64,000 nt of DNA from Anastatus disparis. Its lineage: Eukaryota > Arthropoda > Insecta > Hymenoptera > Eupelmidae. Each line of letters begins with the position of its first letter. The first letter of the stretch is position 1. This document shows, in pieces, positions 20,869 through 30,653 of this stretch. The notes beneath the pieces were generated by a model that had not been told where the DNA came from, made no database searches, and worked only from the letters and a program-made list of their open reading frames with translations. Made by a program: the position numbers and the translations under genes. The stretch is from positions 7,678,001 through 7,742,000 of the forward strand of contig JAFFSR010000347.1 of assembly GCA_017163975.1 (NCBI GenBank), given 5' to 3'.

Positions 20869-22014
20869 TTATAGTCTTTCACACAAGAATTGAAGACAAA
20901 GATGTCCACAAATAAATGAGTCAAAATTTTGATATCTTTTATAGTTGTATTTCACTTCTTCCACGTTAAAATATAACATGAGATCTATAGGGGGTTTAAG
21001 ATCACCAAAACTATCAAAATAAATCACTTCAGAACCTCGTTTTCGATAACATACCCAGTGAGTGCCTTTGTTTTGAAAATCATCTAAGTTAACTATAGCA
21101 GATTCGTTATGCCATGGGCCATCAGAAGGTAGATTATTTCTCATGAAAACACCTCGAAAATATGGGATTTGCATCATACGAGCATACTTTATAAGATCAT
21201 AGTCAGTCAGTGCACGATTTGGCAAAGTTAAATCGAAGTTTTTTTTTTTAACTTGACCATTACCGATATGAGGTTTCATAAATAATCCCATTCCAGTTTT
21301 ATATGGTTTAAGATAGAGACCTTTTCCTAGAGCAATAGCTTCCATAGTTTTATTATGTCTCTTACTTTCTTCATAATTTTTCTGTGCAGCTTTAGCCTCA
21401 TTTACTGCTTTAGCTATTCCAGCAGCTCCTCCAGCCAGAGCACCAGTTGCACTTAGTGCTGCGAACGATGGTATGAGAAAAGGCAGAGCGCCACCTATTT
21501 TTGATGGAACAGGTAGAATACGTGGAATGATAATTTTTTTCTTACCGCCAACGATCTTGAGAGCTTCACGTGCACTTTTTAAAGCGGACTGTATAACTTT
21601 GCGAGAATGTTTACTTGGTTTTAATGATTTTTTACTTGCAGTTACTAATTTACTCAATTTTACGCCCATTCCTGTCTTTCCTTTTAATTTCATAGCATTT
21701 GCAAGAACAAAAGCAGTTGCTTTTTCGCTAAGACTTGCATTTTTGGCTCTAACACGCTGCCAAGCTTTATCAGCGAGCTTCATGTCAGCTACTTTTCGAT
21801 CAGCATTTTTATCAGAATAAGATATGTCATGTTCTTTGCATGCTTGATCAAGTGGATTGATACCTGTATCACCTCTTTTTAGACGCTTTTTCAGTTTTGT
21901 TCCGGGACCACAATATTGATATCCAGGAATATGCATTTCAATAGGTAAGTTATTGATTACTTTATCAAGTAACCCTTTACCCTTAGGGTGCTTCTGTGAT
22001 TTGTGTACGAGCAT
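20869..22014 (-). CDS. PLA2-like domain fused to adenovirus-type cysteine protease (381 aa)
   Basis: The N-terminal part carries a parvovirus-VP1-like phospholipase A2 signature: calcium-loop CGPG (residues 35-38) and catalytic HDISY (62-66). The middle is basic and Ala/Gly-rich with a hydrophobic stretch (about 175-210) like membrane-active capsid-core proteins. The C-terminal about 115 residues are a C5 (adenain-like) protease: GTHW with His319, YFDSFGD with Asp334, Gln362 and FICGHLC with Cys369; the Gln-to-Cys spacing of seven equals that of adenain. This suggests one virion precursor combining membrane breach with maturation. The frame is intact. It is first in the block, divergent from the ATPase (about 98 nt). 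Confidence 0.85.
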   Translation of the reverse strand: MLVHKSQKHPKGKGLLDKVINNLPIEMHIPGYQYCGPGTKLKKRLKRGDTGINPLDQACKEHDISYSDKNADRKVADMKLADKAWQRVRAKNASLSEKATAFVLANAMKLKGKTGMGVKLSKLVTASKKSLKPSKHSRKVIQSALKSAREALKIVGGKKKIIIPRILPVPSKIGGALPFLIPSFAALSATGALAGGAAGIAKAVNEAKAAQKNYEESKRHNKTMEAIALGKGLYLKPYKTGMGLFMKPHIGNGQVKKKNFDLTLPNRALTDYDLIKYARMMQIPYFRGVFMRNNLPSDGPWHNESAIVNLDDFQNKGTHWVCYRKRGSEVIYFDSFGDLKPPIDLMLYFNVEEVKYNYKRYQNFDSFICGHLCLQFLCERL

Positions 22015-22112
22015 CTCTCTTCGAGTGTTGATTTACAACTGATGATCAAAATATAAAACAAGCGTTTATATTTAGAAAAGGTCAATCTTAGATTTGACTT
22101 TGTTACGTAAAC
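22015..22112. promoter_or_regulatory. Divergent promoter region between virion block and ATPase block
   Basis: These 98 bp separate the start codons of the PLA2-protease gene (minus) and the ATPase gene (plus). The region contains AATATAAAAC and TTTATATTTA, possible TATA-like elements facing each way. As the only spacer between two compact gene blocks, it is the natural place for a bidirectional late promoter. This rests on position. Confidence 0.4.
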
Positions 22113-22808
22113 ATGGATTTTACTGAGCAGAACGTCAAACTTCCCGTCGGCAACTTTGATTTTGAGAAAACGAAAAGAAAAAAGCGACATGGAGAGTTAC
22201 TTCCAGATAATATACGAGCAGTATTTTGTGGCCCATCGAACTGTGGAAAAACTAATAGTTTATTAGCTCTAATTACACACCCTAATGGTCTTAGATTTGA
22301 AAATTTGTATGTATACTCTAAATCCTTAAATCAACCGAAATACCAATTTCTTCAAAAAGTTTTAGAACCAATTGAAGGTATATCATATCTATCGTTCAGT
22401 GAACATGCATCTGTAGTGTCTCCAGATGAAGCCCTACCTAATTCAATTATGATTTTTGATGATGTGGCTTGTGAGAAGCAGGATAACGTCAGAGCTTTTT
22501 TCTGTATGGGGAGACACAAAAGTGTAGATAGCTTTTATCTATGTCAGTCATATGCTCATATACCGAAACATCTCATCAGGGACAATATTAATTTGATGGT
22601 AATTTATCGTCAAGATGATGTTAATCTTAAACATATCTATGAAGACCATGTGAATACTGACTTAACTTTAAATGAATTTCGAAATCTTTGTACAGAATGC
22701 TGGAAGAATGACAAGTATGGATTTGTTGTTATTGACAAAGATAGAGCAATGAATGATGGTAGATATAGAAAAGGATTTGACTGTTTTGCCATTAAAAAGG
22801 AAGTATAA
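22113..22808 (+). CDS. Polinton genome-packaging ATPase (A32/FtsK-HerA type)
   Basis: This intact 231-codon ORF has Walker A GPSNCGKT at residues 40-47 and Walker B IMIFDD at 113-118. An Arg/His-containing GRHKS and a Gln sensor in LCQSY follow. The N-terminus is short and basic. The family (poxvirus A32, FtsK/HerA superfamily) pumps genomic DNA into preformed capsids. The length is normal for Polintons. It leads the plus-strand block; the next ATG is 43 nt downstream. Confidence 0.9.
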   Translation: MDFTEQNVKLPVGNFDFEKTKRKKRHGELLPDNIRAVFCGPSNCGKTNSLLALITHPNGLRFENLYVYSKSLNQPKYQFLQKVLEPIEGISYLSFSEHASVVSPDEALPNSIMIFDDVACEKQDNVRAFFCMGRHKSVDSFYLCQSYAHIPKHLIRDNINLMVIYRQDDVNLKHIYEDHVNTDLTLNEFRNLCTECWKNDKYGFVVIDKDRAMNDGRYRKGFDCFAIKKEV

Positions 22809-22851
22809 ATCTTAATCTTTGCAGTTTGATTGTAGACAGCATCTTGTCAGC

Positions 22852-23847
22852 ATGCCTGACTTTAAGAAAGAAAAAAGTGTTCTTAGCGAGCTCTTACGAG
22901 CACGCGAGGCTATTAAAAAAAAATACTCTTTGTTAAAAAAGGAGAGAGATGATTTTGAAAAGGTTATTGGTGATACTTTAAAACCAGTTATTACACCACT
23001 TGAAAAGCTTGTCGATTCGACAACTGAAAGTGTGTCACGTTCTAATCACATTAAGGCCATAGACAGTAACAGAAAATCTGCAAAAAAAAGATTGAGATTT
23101 GATGAATCAAGTTATATTGTAAACGATATTAATAACTCGGGTTCGGCGTTTGATAATGATGCTTCTAATGGCGATGATTTTTCTCCGATAAATAGCACAA
23201 TGATGAATTCATAATTCAATTCTGCAAATTCATCATTCAAATCTGTATATTCACCATTTGTATCTGCGCATAAAGAAACTGAACCGACAGACTTTTTATC
23301 AATGCTAAATGGAAGCCGCAGCAAAATCGATAACATATACGGAGTGAGAAAAGTCAGTGGGGTATACATGATGGGTGATTCACAAATTCAATTTGATGAT
23401 AAAATGATAAAAGTGAAAGATTTAAGTTTTCCTAAAAGCAATGGTCTAATGGAATTGCTTTTCAAAAAAGAACCAGATGATAATCTTTTGAGTACAACAG
23501 ATCGCAAGAACTATCGCATTATCCTGGAAGCAACAAATGCCCATAGAAAAAGACATAGCAAAAGTGAGAATATACGCTCTTCGAAGAGTAGAAAATATTC
23601 AAAAATCATAGCACCAATGTTCCGCAGTGATCGTAGTAGAATGTCTACCAGCGGAGGGGGTCTCATACCTAAATATAAAATAGCAAAAAAGAATACTTCC
23701 ATAGATCTAGTCTACTGGGATGATCCGAATGAGCTTGTCGAAAGACTGCGATTATTGATAGCCGAACGATCTGCTGGAAATAATAATCACAACAATGAAA
23801 TCCAATCAATCATAGAGGAACTACGTGAAGCTGGGCATATATATTGA
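22852..23847 (+). pseudogene. Polinton coiled-coil / conserved arthropod-element protein with one internal stop
   Basis: The frame runs from ATG 22,852 to the stop at 23,847 (332 codons) with a single in-frame TAA at 23,212-23,214. The start at 22,852 is preferred because the upstream extension uses TTG. The N-terminus is a charged coiled coil (ARXAIKKKYSLLKK-type heptads). The C-terminal half has IYGVRK, NAHRKRHS and a conserved tail YWDDPNELVERLRLL with HNNEI. I recall this tail from uncharacterised arthropod Polinton proteins (DUF8207-like, from memory). Its role is unknown; placement with packaging and integrase genes suggests a virion or core protein. Readthrough or reinitiation at 23,302 is possible. 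Confidence 0.7.
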
Positions 23848-23878
23848 CGTACACAATTTTCAAATCAATAGTAGTATC

Positions 23879-24268
23879 ATGAGTCTCGATGTGTTTGGAA
23901 GAAAACTTGAGGGCTCGCAAGTGAGTCGTGGTCCTCGAGGTATTGGATTCAATGTTACATCAGATGGTGATTTTGATTTAGAAAATAAGCGGCTTTGCAA
24001 TATTGGAGAGGCTAATGATCCAAATGATGCCATTAGTTTGAATTCACTAAATAATATCCTACAGAAAGAAGTTGATTACTTGTCTTCTAAAATTATAGAA
24101 GTTGCTAAAGCTATACAAGAATATGAGAACAAAGTTGAAATATATAAAGCAGAAATAGACGAAAAATTAACTTATGTCTATGATATGACTCAACGAAATT
24201 TTGCAAGTATTGAATATATAATTAAAGAAATGAATAGACGATCGGATATTGCTAAAGTTGAAGTTTAA
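23879..24268 (+). CDS. Polinton fibre-like coiled-coil protein (129 aa)
   Basis: ATG 23,879 opens MSLDVFGRKL, followed by a collagen-like RGPRGIGF turn, NKRLCNIGEANDPNDAI and a C-terminal coiled coil (about residues 60-120). Proteins of this plan accompany the capsid genes in arthropod Polintons and resemble attachment-fibre stalks. That function is inference. The frame is intact. The gap from the previous stop is 31 nt, and the integrase ATG starts 1 nt after this stop (TAAGATGG). A longer in-frame start upstream is non-ATG and not preferred. Confidence 0.65.
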   Translation: MSLDVFGRKLEGSQVSRGPRGIGFNVTSDGDFDLENKRLCNIGEANDPNDAISLNSLNNILQKEVDYLSSKIIEVAKAIQEYENKVEIYKAEIDEKLTYVYDMTQRNFASIEYIIKEMNRRSDIAKVEV

Positions 24269-24269
24269 G

Positions 24270-25187
24270 ATGGAACGTCAAAGAGTAGTTGAAGAGCTAC
24301 ACAAGCCAGCACGTCGAAGGTACAAGCGAAGAAAATATGACATACGCGGATTAGATGAGACTTGGCAAGCTGACCTTGTAGAAATGATACCTTATTTCAA
24401 GGAAAACAAAGGTTTTCGCTACTTACTAACTGTCATAGATATATTTTCAAAGTATGCATGGGCTGTACCAGTCAAATCGAAGAGTGGCAATGATGTTACT
24501 CTAGCTATGAAGTCAATATTAAAACAAGAACGGGTGCCATCGAATTTACAAACTGACCAAGGAAAAGAATTCTACAATTCAAACTTTCAGAATCTTATGA
24601 AAAAGTACAAGATAAATCACTACTCTTCACATAGTAATCTTCATGCAAGCATATGTGAACGCTTTAATAGAACTTTAAAAAATGCAATGTGGTTAGAATT
24701 CAGCAAACCAGGAAGTTATAAATGGTTGGATATTCTGCCTGAGTTAGTGAAAGCATACAATTCAAGAAAACATCGTACAATAGGAATCGAGCCTGAAAAC
24801 GTTACGAAGGTAAATGAAAAAGAAATCAAGAAAAATTACCCAACTGAAAAAAGACCTGTAAAAAAACCAAAATTCAAAGTAGGAGATAAAGTGCGAATAA
24901 GTAAGATAAAACAAGTTTTTGAAAAAGGTTATACACCAAATTGGTCAACTGAAATTTTCACAATAACAAGAGTTGCAAAAACCAATCCCATAACTTACCA
25001 CGTCAAAGATTATTATGATGAACCAGTCTCCGGCGGCTTTTATGAAACGGAAATTCAAAAGACTATGTATCCAGAAATTTATTTGGTAGAAAAAGTTTTA
25101 AAGAAAAGTGGTAAACGTGTATATGTTAAGTGGTTAGGTCTAAATAGCAAGCATAATAGTTGGATAGATAAAAATGAGATTATTTGA
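24270..25187 (+). CDS. Polinton integrase (retroviral type) with C-terminal chromodomain
   Basis: This intact 305-codon ORF has the DDE catalytic set D35 (WQADLVEM), D96 (LQTDQGKEF) and E130 (ICERFNRTLK); the last two are 34 apart, as in Polinton integrases. A basic linker leads to an SH3-like segment (FKVGDKVRI) and a chromodomain (about 270-303: YLVEKVLKK, VKWLG, NSWI). The integrase inserts the linear element and makes the 6-bp duplications; the chromodomain probably tethers it to modified histones. No upstream HHCC domain is visible, so the N-terminus is short. It is last in its block, with AATAAA at 25,224. Confidence 0.9.
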   Translation: MERQRVVEELHKPARRRYKRRKYDIRGLDETWQADLVEMIPYFKENKGFRYLLTVIDIFSKYAWAVPVKSKSGNDVTLAMKSILKQERVPSNLQTDQGKEFYNSNFQNLMKKYKINHYSSHSNLHASICERFNRTLKNAMWLEFSKPGSYKWLDILPELVKAYNSRKHRTIGIEPENVTKVNEKEIKKNYPTEKRPVKKPKFKVGDKVRISKIKQVFEKGYTPNWSTEIFTITRVAKTNPITYHVKDYYDEPVSGGFYETEIQKTMYPEIYLVEKVLKKSGKRVYVKWLGLNSKHNSWIDKNEII

Positions 25188-25223
25188 ATAAGCTAAGATG
25201 TATTTTACCACGTATTTCAGTGT

Positions 25224-25229
25224 AATAAA
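25224..25229 (+). terminator. AATAAA polyadenylation signal after integrase
   Basis: AATAAA lies 37 nt after the integrase stop and marks the likely end of the plus-strand block transcript. Confidence 0.45.
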
Positions 25230-25465
25230 TAAAAGAAAAAAATTTAATTTTATTATGTTCATTAATTTAAGTTATATATAAAATATTTTTATTATTAAAA
25301 TTTTCTTTTTATGATTCAATATAAATATAATAATTATAAATGGTGGTGATAAATAAAAACAATTATATAATGTTTAATAATTTTCATTTATTCATGTATT
25401 CTTATTATGTACAATTTACAATAAATAGTTTGAAAAATAATTTGACGAGTATATTTTTATTTATT

Positions 25466-25765
25466 TTAAGCCCGATCGAATTTAAAAGAAGATCCTCCCA
25501 GGTATATTGCAATCAAACGCAGTTTATTTGCATTATCACAGAGATTGTAGAAAAATTCTTCATCTTTTAAGATTGCAGATGAAATCTTTTCTGGTAAGAA
25601 GACTTAGAAGCTTTGGTCGAAATCTGCTACGACCTTGGTTCCAAATCTTGTCTTGACTTGTTTCAGTGAAGTTACCATGTACTGCTGGTCTTTTTCTAAG
25701 TCTGTGACTTTCTTCCTTGGCAGGAAGTCGCTTCCAGCAATCTTGTTTAGTGCAGATAAATCCAT
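25466..25765 (-). pseudogene. 99-codon Polinton protein (MDLSALNKI family), one internal stop
   Basis: The frame starts with ATG 25,765 (MDLSALNKIAGSDFLPRKK) and ends at 25,466, interrupted by one in-frame TAA at 25,604-25,606. After it the frame continues with VFLPEKI and a C-terminal YLGGSSFKF. The pattern of short strands (Q-Y-V-T-S-L-K, G-T-K-V-V-A) resembles small OB-fold DNA-binding proteins and the family sits beside DNA polymerase genes. A role in ssDNA binding during replication is inference. The stop is a substitution, not an indel. Confidence 0.6.
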
Positions 25766-25879
25766 TCTGAAAACAAGAAAAAGTAAAAAAAATTAAAAAT
25801 TTCTGTTAGAAAAAAAATTTTGATGGAAAAAAATAATGTTTTTTGGTAAAAAAAAATAAATTGTAACTTACTTAAAAAG

Positions 25880-26332
25880 TTAGTCGATTTTAGATTTCTT
25901 TGTGCAAGGTTGATCGTCCTCAAGCTCTTCGATTACTTGAATGCGCTCCTCATTGTGGTCCATTGGTTGATATAGCCCATTCCCCACTTCGATGTCTGCC
26001 CTTTCCATTGCTACTCGTAATATATCCTTTTTTTCTCCTTCCTGGGAACTTGCCCCTCCATTGATGGATGCCAGTCATTCATGAACTCCTCTAACACATC
26101 ATACTCAATGATAATTTGCTCGCCTTCATAAAGTGACATCCCCACTCGCTCTGCACTATTTTCATTGGTGGCTTCATCCCTTCTCTCGATTTCCCTCTCT
26201 CTTTCATTCTCTGTAGCATCCATCTCCACTCGTGTATCTCCCCTCCTCATTTCTACCTCCCACTCTTTTTTTTTTTTCAGCAGCCATTTTTCTTGCATGT
26301 TCCCTCTCTACTTCAAGTGCAGCTTGCGCCAT
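25880..26332 (-). pseudogene. Charged ORF downstream of or fused to DNA polymerase B, two frame breaks
   Basis: The frame begins with ATG 26,332 (MAQAALEVEREHARKM), in frame with and without a stop after the polymerase C-terminus (LPWGHYKI). It is therefore either a C-terminal extension or an internally started gene. It is Glu/Arg-rich, then acidic, ending DDQPCTKKSKID at 25,880. The frame shifts at a 13-T run (26,266-26,278 on the plus strand) and at a T7 run (about 26,028-26,034). Both are homopolymers, so assembly error is a real alternative. No domain is recognised. Confidence 0.5.
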
Positions 26333-29300
26333 CTGTATTTCTTCAATTTTATAATGTCCCCAAGGTAAAGTATCTGTACTATCAGGCAATAAAAATCTCT
26401 TATCATCGTGAGGACTTAGAGCAATTTTTCTCTGTTTTTCAGTATGCACAGTATGCAATTTTGAACGGATATTGCACTGTTCACGGTATATAATAGTGAG
26501 ATCCTGAAGACAGCTTCGGTAATCCTCAAAAGTAATTGATTTTTAACAACACTGGACTTTATACCTTTGGCTTTCTTTATAACTTCTCCTCCATCGATTG
26601 AAATACTATACATTTTGCTTCGTAATCCTATAAATTCTGTCATTATCTTACCATTACATTCGTCTTTCATCAAACCCGGAACTTTCTTATTAACTCGAGG
26701 AATTTCGAACGGATTATTTTCTTCATAATCGGAAGTATCAAATTTATGTATGTCCTCTTTCATTATTTTGTACATGTCAACATCCTCAACTTCGTATATG
26801 AGACTATCAGTATCAGTATACAAAAGTTTGCATTTGTCTCCAACTCGCTTTTTCATATACGAATAATGAAAATCATAAACTAATGTTTTTGATAATTCTA
26901 AAATGCAAAATCCAACATAAATTGGTTTCTTGATTGTGATGCTCGTTCTCTTCATTTGAATGGCAACTAAATTCTCATCAAAAATAGCACAGCTGTGAAA
27001 ATTTGGTAGAGCTATACGTGCTTCTGCTCCATATCTACCAGTAAATTTATTTACCAATCGGACATCAACTCGAGACCGCTCTCGCTCAATGCACTTTCCA
27101 TAGACAGCATTGATTAACAATTTATAAAAAAGTTTTTCAAATTCGTTCTTAGCCTGCATTCTTTTTTGAGTATTCAATTCCACATAAGGTTTAAGCCATG
27201 CCTTTTGCTCAAAACTTAAAATTCTATGCACTTTTTCAGTCGAAGTCCATTTTCCAACACTTGTCTGAGTGTTCGATAGTAAATAACATATCTCTCCTTG
27301 TTCTTCAAAGTAGTGAGAAGTTTCTTTTGTTTCGAGCCATGTAGCGCACTATGCTCTGCGCAGAATGGAAAATCTCGATGTGCATCGTGTATTTCCTCGG
27401 GATACTCCAAATCTACTTCAGCAATATATCCAATAACTGAATCTGGCGGTGCGTTGTAAAAGTTTGAATTCGTCTCATATTCTACCCATTTGAATTTTCC
27501 GACTGGCAAATATTGAACCATTGCCCATCCATAAAGATTATTAATATCAAAGTACATAAGTGTTTTCATTTTCTGTTTTTCATCATATGGAGAGCCCATA
27601 TATGGATTGTTCGCCTTGGCATAGCGATTACAGCATTGACTTATTCCTCCCCGAATACCTGCTTCAATGAACATCAACATATCTATATCTGTAAGAAGCT
27701 CCAGTTCTACCTTCGTCATTTTTAGCGCTGCTGAAAATGTCAAGCCCTGAGACGTATAAAAGTGAGCTGGACATAAACCGTAAGCTTTGAGAGATGTTTC
27801 TCGAAAACTTTCAAATACATCCGCCAATAGTAAAACATCTGTTTTTAAGTATAAATCCGAATACTCGCCTAATGTCCTTATATTGAACTTACTCCAGACT
27901 TGAATAGCATGCTTATAGTCTTCATCAGCAATATGAGAATCGGTGAGTTGGTTATAAAACTGATTTTTCTCTGGCAATTTCGTAACTAATAATTTATCCA
28001 ATCCATCTACAAAATCATATGGAAATATACCTTTACGTTTGAGAAAATCAATTTTCTCATCTGTAAAACCATCAGTTCGAAACTCTTTTATCAATATCGG
28101 CACATTTTCCAAGTATGATGCAAGTTTCTCTAATGACGAAGGAAGAAAACGCCAAGAATCTATGAATCTAAAACTTAGGTCACTGCCATCTATGTATTTT
28201 GTAAAAGAAATATATTTTTCCTGATTATATGGCAATAGCGTAACTCGTCCTCCCATCAATGAAGATGTGGCTATCTCTTTCAAAATGAAGTGTGTATCGT
28301 AATTGAGGTTATGAAAAACCACAGGAATAAATTTTGAATACTTGTAATTCAAATTACATGAATTATGTGCTGCACCTCTGAAACTAATGTAAAAAAAAAA
28401 AATAGATATTTTAAAAAAATTTGCATGATAAAGTAAATTTTTTTTTCATTGAAATATAACTATAATTAATATCTTACCGTCCTGTGAGATGACAGTGATC
28501 TCGTACTGCGAGTTCTTCATCACGGATTAGTTTTCGGCATATGTGACAAATGGTTGACCTTTGGAAAGATAATTCTTCTAAATCCGTAAGTTTTAATGGT
28601 TTCGGATTCTTGTAGAGTTTATCAATTTCCTCACTGATTGATTTTAATTCTTGAACAAACCATTGTGCAGGAGTCTGTCCATCTTCGATATTTTTTCTAT
28701 ATGACTTATAAAAAGATAAGCTGTCATCAAAGCTACATTTTATATAATATCCTATGCTATATGCTTCATGAAGTTGGAAGGCAATCTCATTCATTGTAGG
28801 CTTCAGTAAACATTCAAAATCAGCATAAACAATAAAAGGAACTTTTTCGCTTTTATAATAATCTTCAAATTTCAGAATGTTGTTCTGCGAGTCAGGTAGA
28901 TTAATTCGACAATAATTCAAATTCTTACAATCATTTTCATGAACTTGCAATCTTTCTTCATTATAAAAGACTTGTAAACATCTTTCACAATGGAATGATT
29001 TTACATGTGTCTTAGATAGTTGAGATTTCAGAAGACGAGACATATTCTTTATCCAAACGTAGTGGTATTTGGGTAAACTAATATCATCAGAATGATTATC
29101 TTTTTCATACTCATCGATGTAAAAGTCTTGGATGATGAGTAGATTGACATGCTTTTCCTTTTTATCCGATGTAATGTGGCAAGGTGATACTTCAAACTTT
29201 TGTCCAAACTTCTTCAACATGTACACATTTACTGAAATATTATTCAGTTCTTCAAATTTTGGAACATTTTTAAGTGTCACTGGAAATTCTATGTTATTAA

Positions 29301-30152
29301 ATTTCAACTTGTTCTCATGCATGCTATATTGATTAACTCTATTAGTATTAGTTTCACTTGGATATATTGCTGAGAGGATAGCATACTTGAAACATTGATT
29401 GTCATTGTTACGAACATTGACACATGCTTTTTCTTTTGTATAAAAGGTGGTAAAGGAATGTACGAACTGCCCTTGATCGGAGAATATTTTTTCATATTTA
29501 TACTCAGACTTATAATGCTTTTTAGAGCCCAGCCAGAATCTTTTTCCTGAAATTCTTCTATCTGTGTCAAAATAGAATCTTTGATATTTATTTTGAACCA
29601 TTCTTCTAGATTCGTTGACATGAAAATTGAAGTACTTGTGGTTGTAAAATATTTAATATCAGTCAATTCTTCACTACTTTTCTGTATAGAAAATTCTGCG
29701 GTGAAATCTGAATTCACTTTGAGAGCACTATATTCTTCTAAGCATGACTGTACATGTACTTTAAAGAGTTCTTGGGCGTCGTTTAAAAAACTTAAAATAT
29801 CCACATGATTTATATTTACCACTACGCCAGTTCTAATTCTGTTTTCGAAAGCTGACTGCACATCTCGCCATTCAACAGAAGCTTCTATTTCTTCAGATTG
29901 CAGACCACCTCCTCGTTGAAGATAATGTTCAAATTGAACTTGAATACCCGAAAGATGTAACACACAAGTTTGACATCTCTGCTTTTCTCCTCTTGTAAGA
30001 TCAGAATTGACAATTTTTTCATTTAATTTCTCTAAACTACCATTGCACATATCTATCCAATAATGGAGATCGGTATTGTTCAGTTCATTTACATTTTGCA
30101 AAGCATCACGGAGTAGTTGCACAAGACGTTCAAAGAAATTAATTGAAGACAT
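26333..30152 (-). pseudogene. Polinton protein-primed DNA polymerase B (frameshifted)
   Basis: One gene is read in four frame segments with an intron. The N-terminal about 240 residues (from ATG 30,152) lead to SGWALKSI. Then come Cys/His fingers (CERCLQVF...HENDC; CHICRKLI...HCHLTG), exonuclease motifs VYADFE (ExoI), FHNLNYD (ExoII) and YLKTDV (ExoIII), polymerase motifs DINNLYG (A), LLINAVYGK (B) and YTDTDS (C), and the terminal LPWGHYKI. These mark the protein-primed family B that replicates linear genomes. Frameshifts lie in A-runs near 29,430, 27,233 and 26,542; the intron is 28,378-28,477. ExoII lacks the usual Gly before YD. Probably inactive as assembled. Confidence 0.85.
28378..28477 (-). 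other. 100-bp spliceosomal intron in DNA polymerase B
   Basis: The minus strand reads GGACG|GTAAGA at 28,477 and TTTCAG|AGGTGC at 28,378. The reading frame closes at the first intron codons and reopens in the correct frame across the junction, between the HCHLTG finger and the GAAHNS block. The length is not a multiple of three and an in-frame TAA lies at its start, so retention would truncate the enzyme. Confidence 0.8.
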
Positions 30153-30653
30153 TTTTTTTTCTTTTATTTAAAATAACCTTTCACAAACACAAACTTTCAC
30201 GATTGGTAAAGTTTAGTCCCGATGACTATGTACACTCACGACTCCTCTGACGAAGTATGCTTATCCAGAAACCTTCAGTCCTTTTTAAAGGTAAGTTAAC
30301 AAAAGGAGAGATAGAAAATTCAATTAACTAACCAATAGTAAAACGGAGTGCAAGTTTTTCAGAAAAAGAGAGGTTTTCACGGGTAGGGATGAATTTTTTA
30401 CCTTTTTTAACCTATCAGAATCATTTCTTAGTTTTAACCAATGAGGATTGAGCGATTTTCCATCGTCCAATCTTAAAAAGTTAGAGGGGGAGTGACTATC
30501 ATCTTTTAGTTTAACCAGTGAAAACTGAGCTATTTTCCATCGTCCAATCTTAAAAAAGTAAGAGGGGAATTGCTTGACATAAACTTACGATTTGAAAATT
30601 TTCTATTCTCATTTCCCGATATTAATTCATACTGAAACATCCAACGCTACGAG
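30153..30653. promoter_or_regulatory. Divergent promoter region with a duplicated about 60-bp block
   Basis: This 500-bp spacer separates polymerase B (minus) from the HGIAWN-B gene (plus). Two copies of an about 60-bp block (30,436-30,494 and 30,512-30,571), about 76 bp apart, share TTTTCCATCGTCCAATCTTA and an RGAGGGG tail. The position and the CCAAT-like core (GTCCAATC) suggest duplicated activator sites for early genes; this is inferred. Confidence 0.5.

Noticed and set aside
22819..22851. Upstream extension of the coiled-coil gene from TTG 22,819
   Set aside because: It needs a non-ATG start and adds a segment right after TTTGCAG-like sequence; ATG 22,852 gives a start typical of the family.
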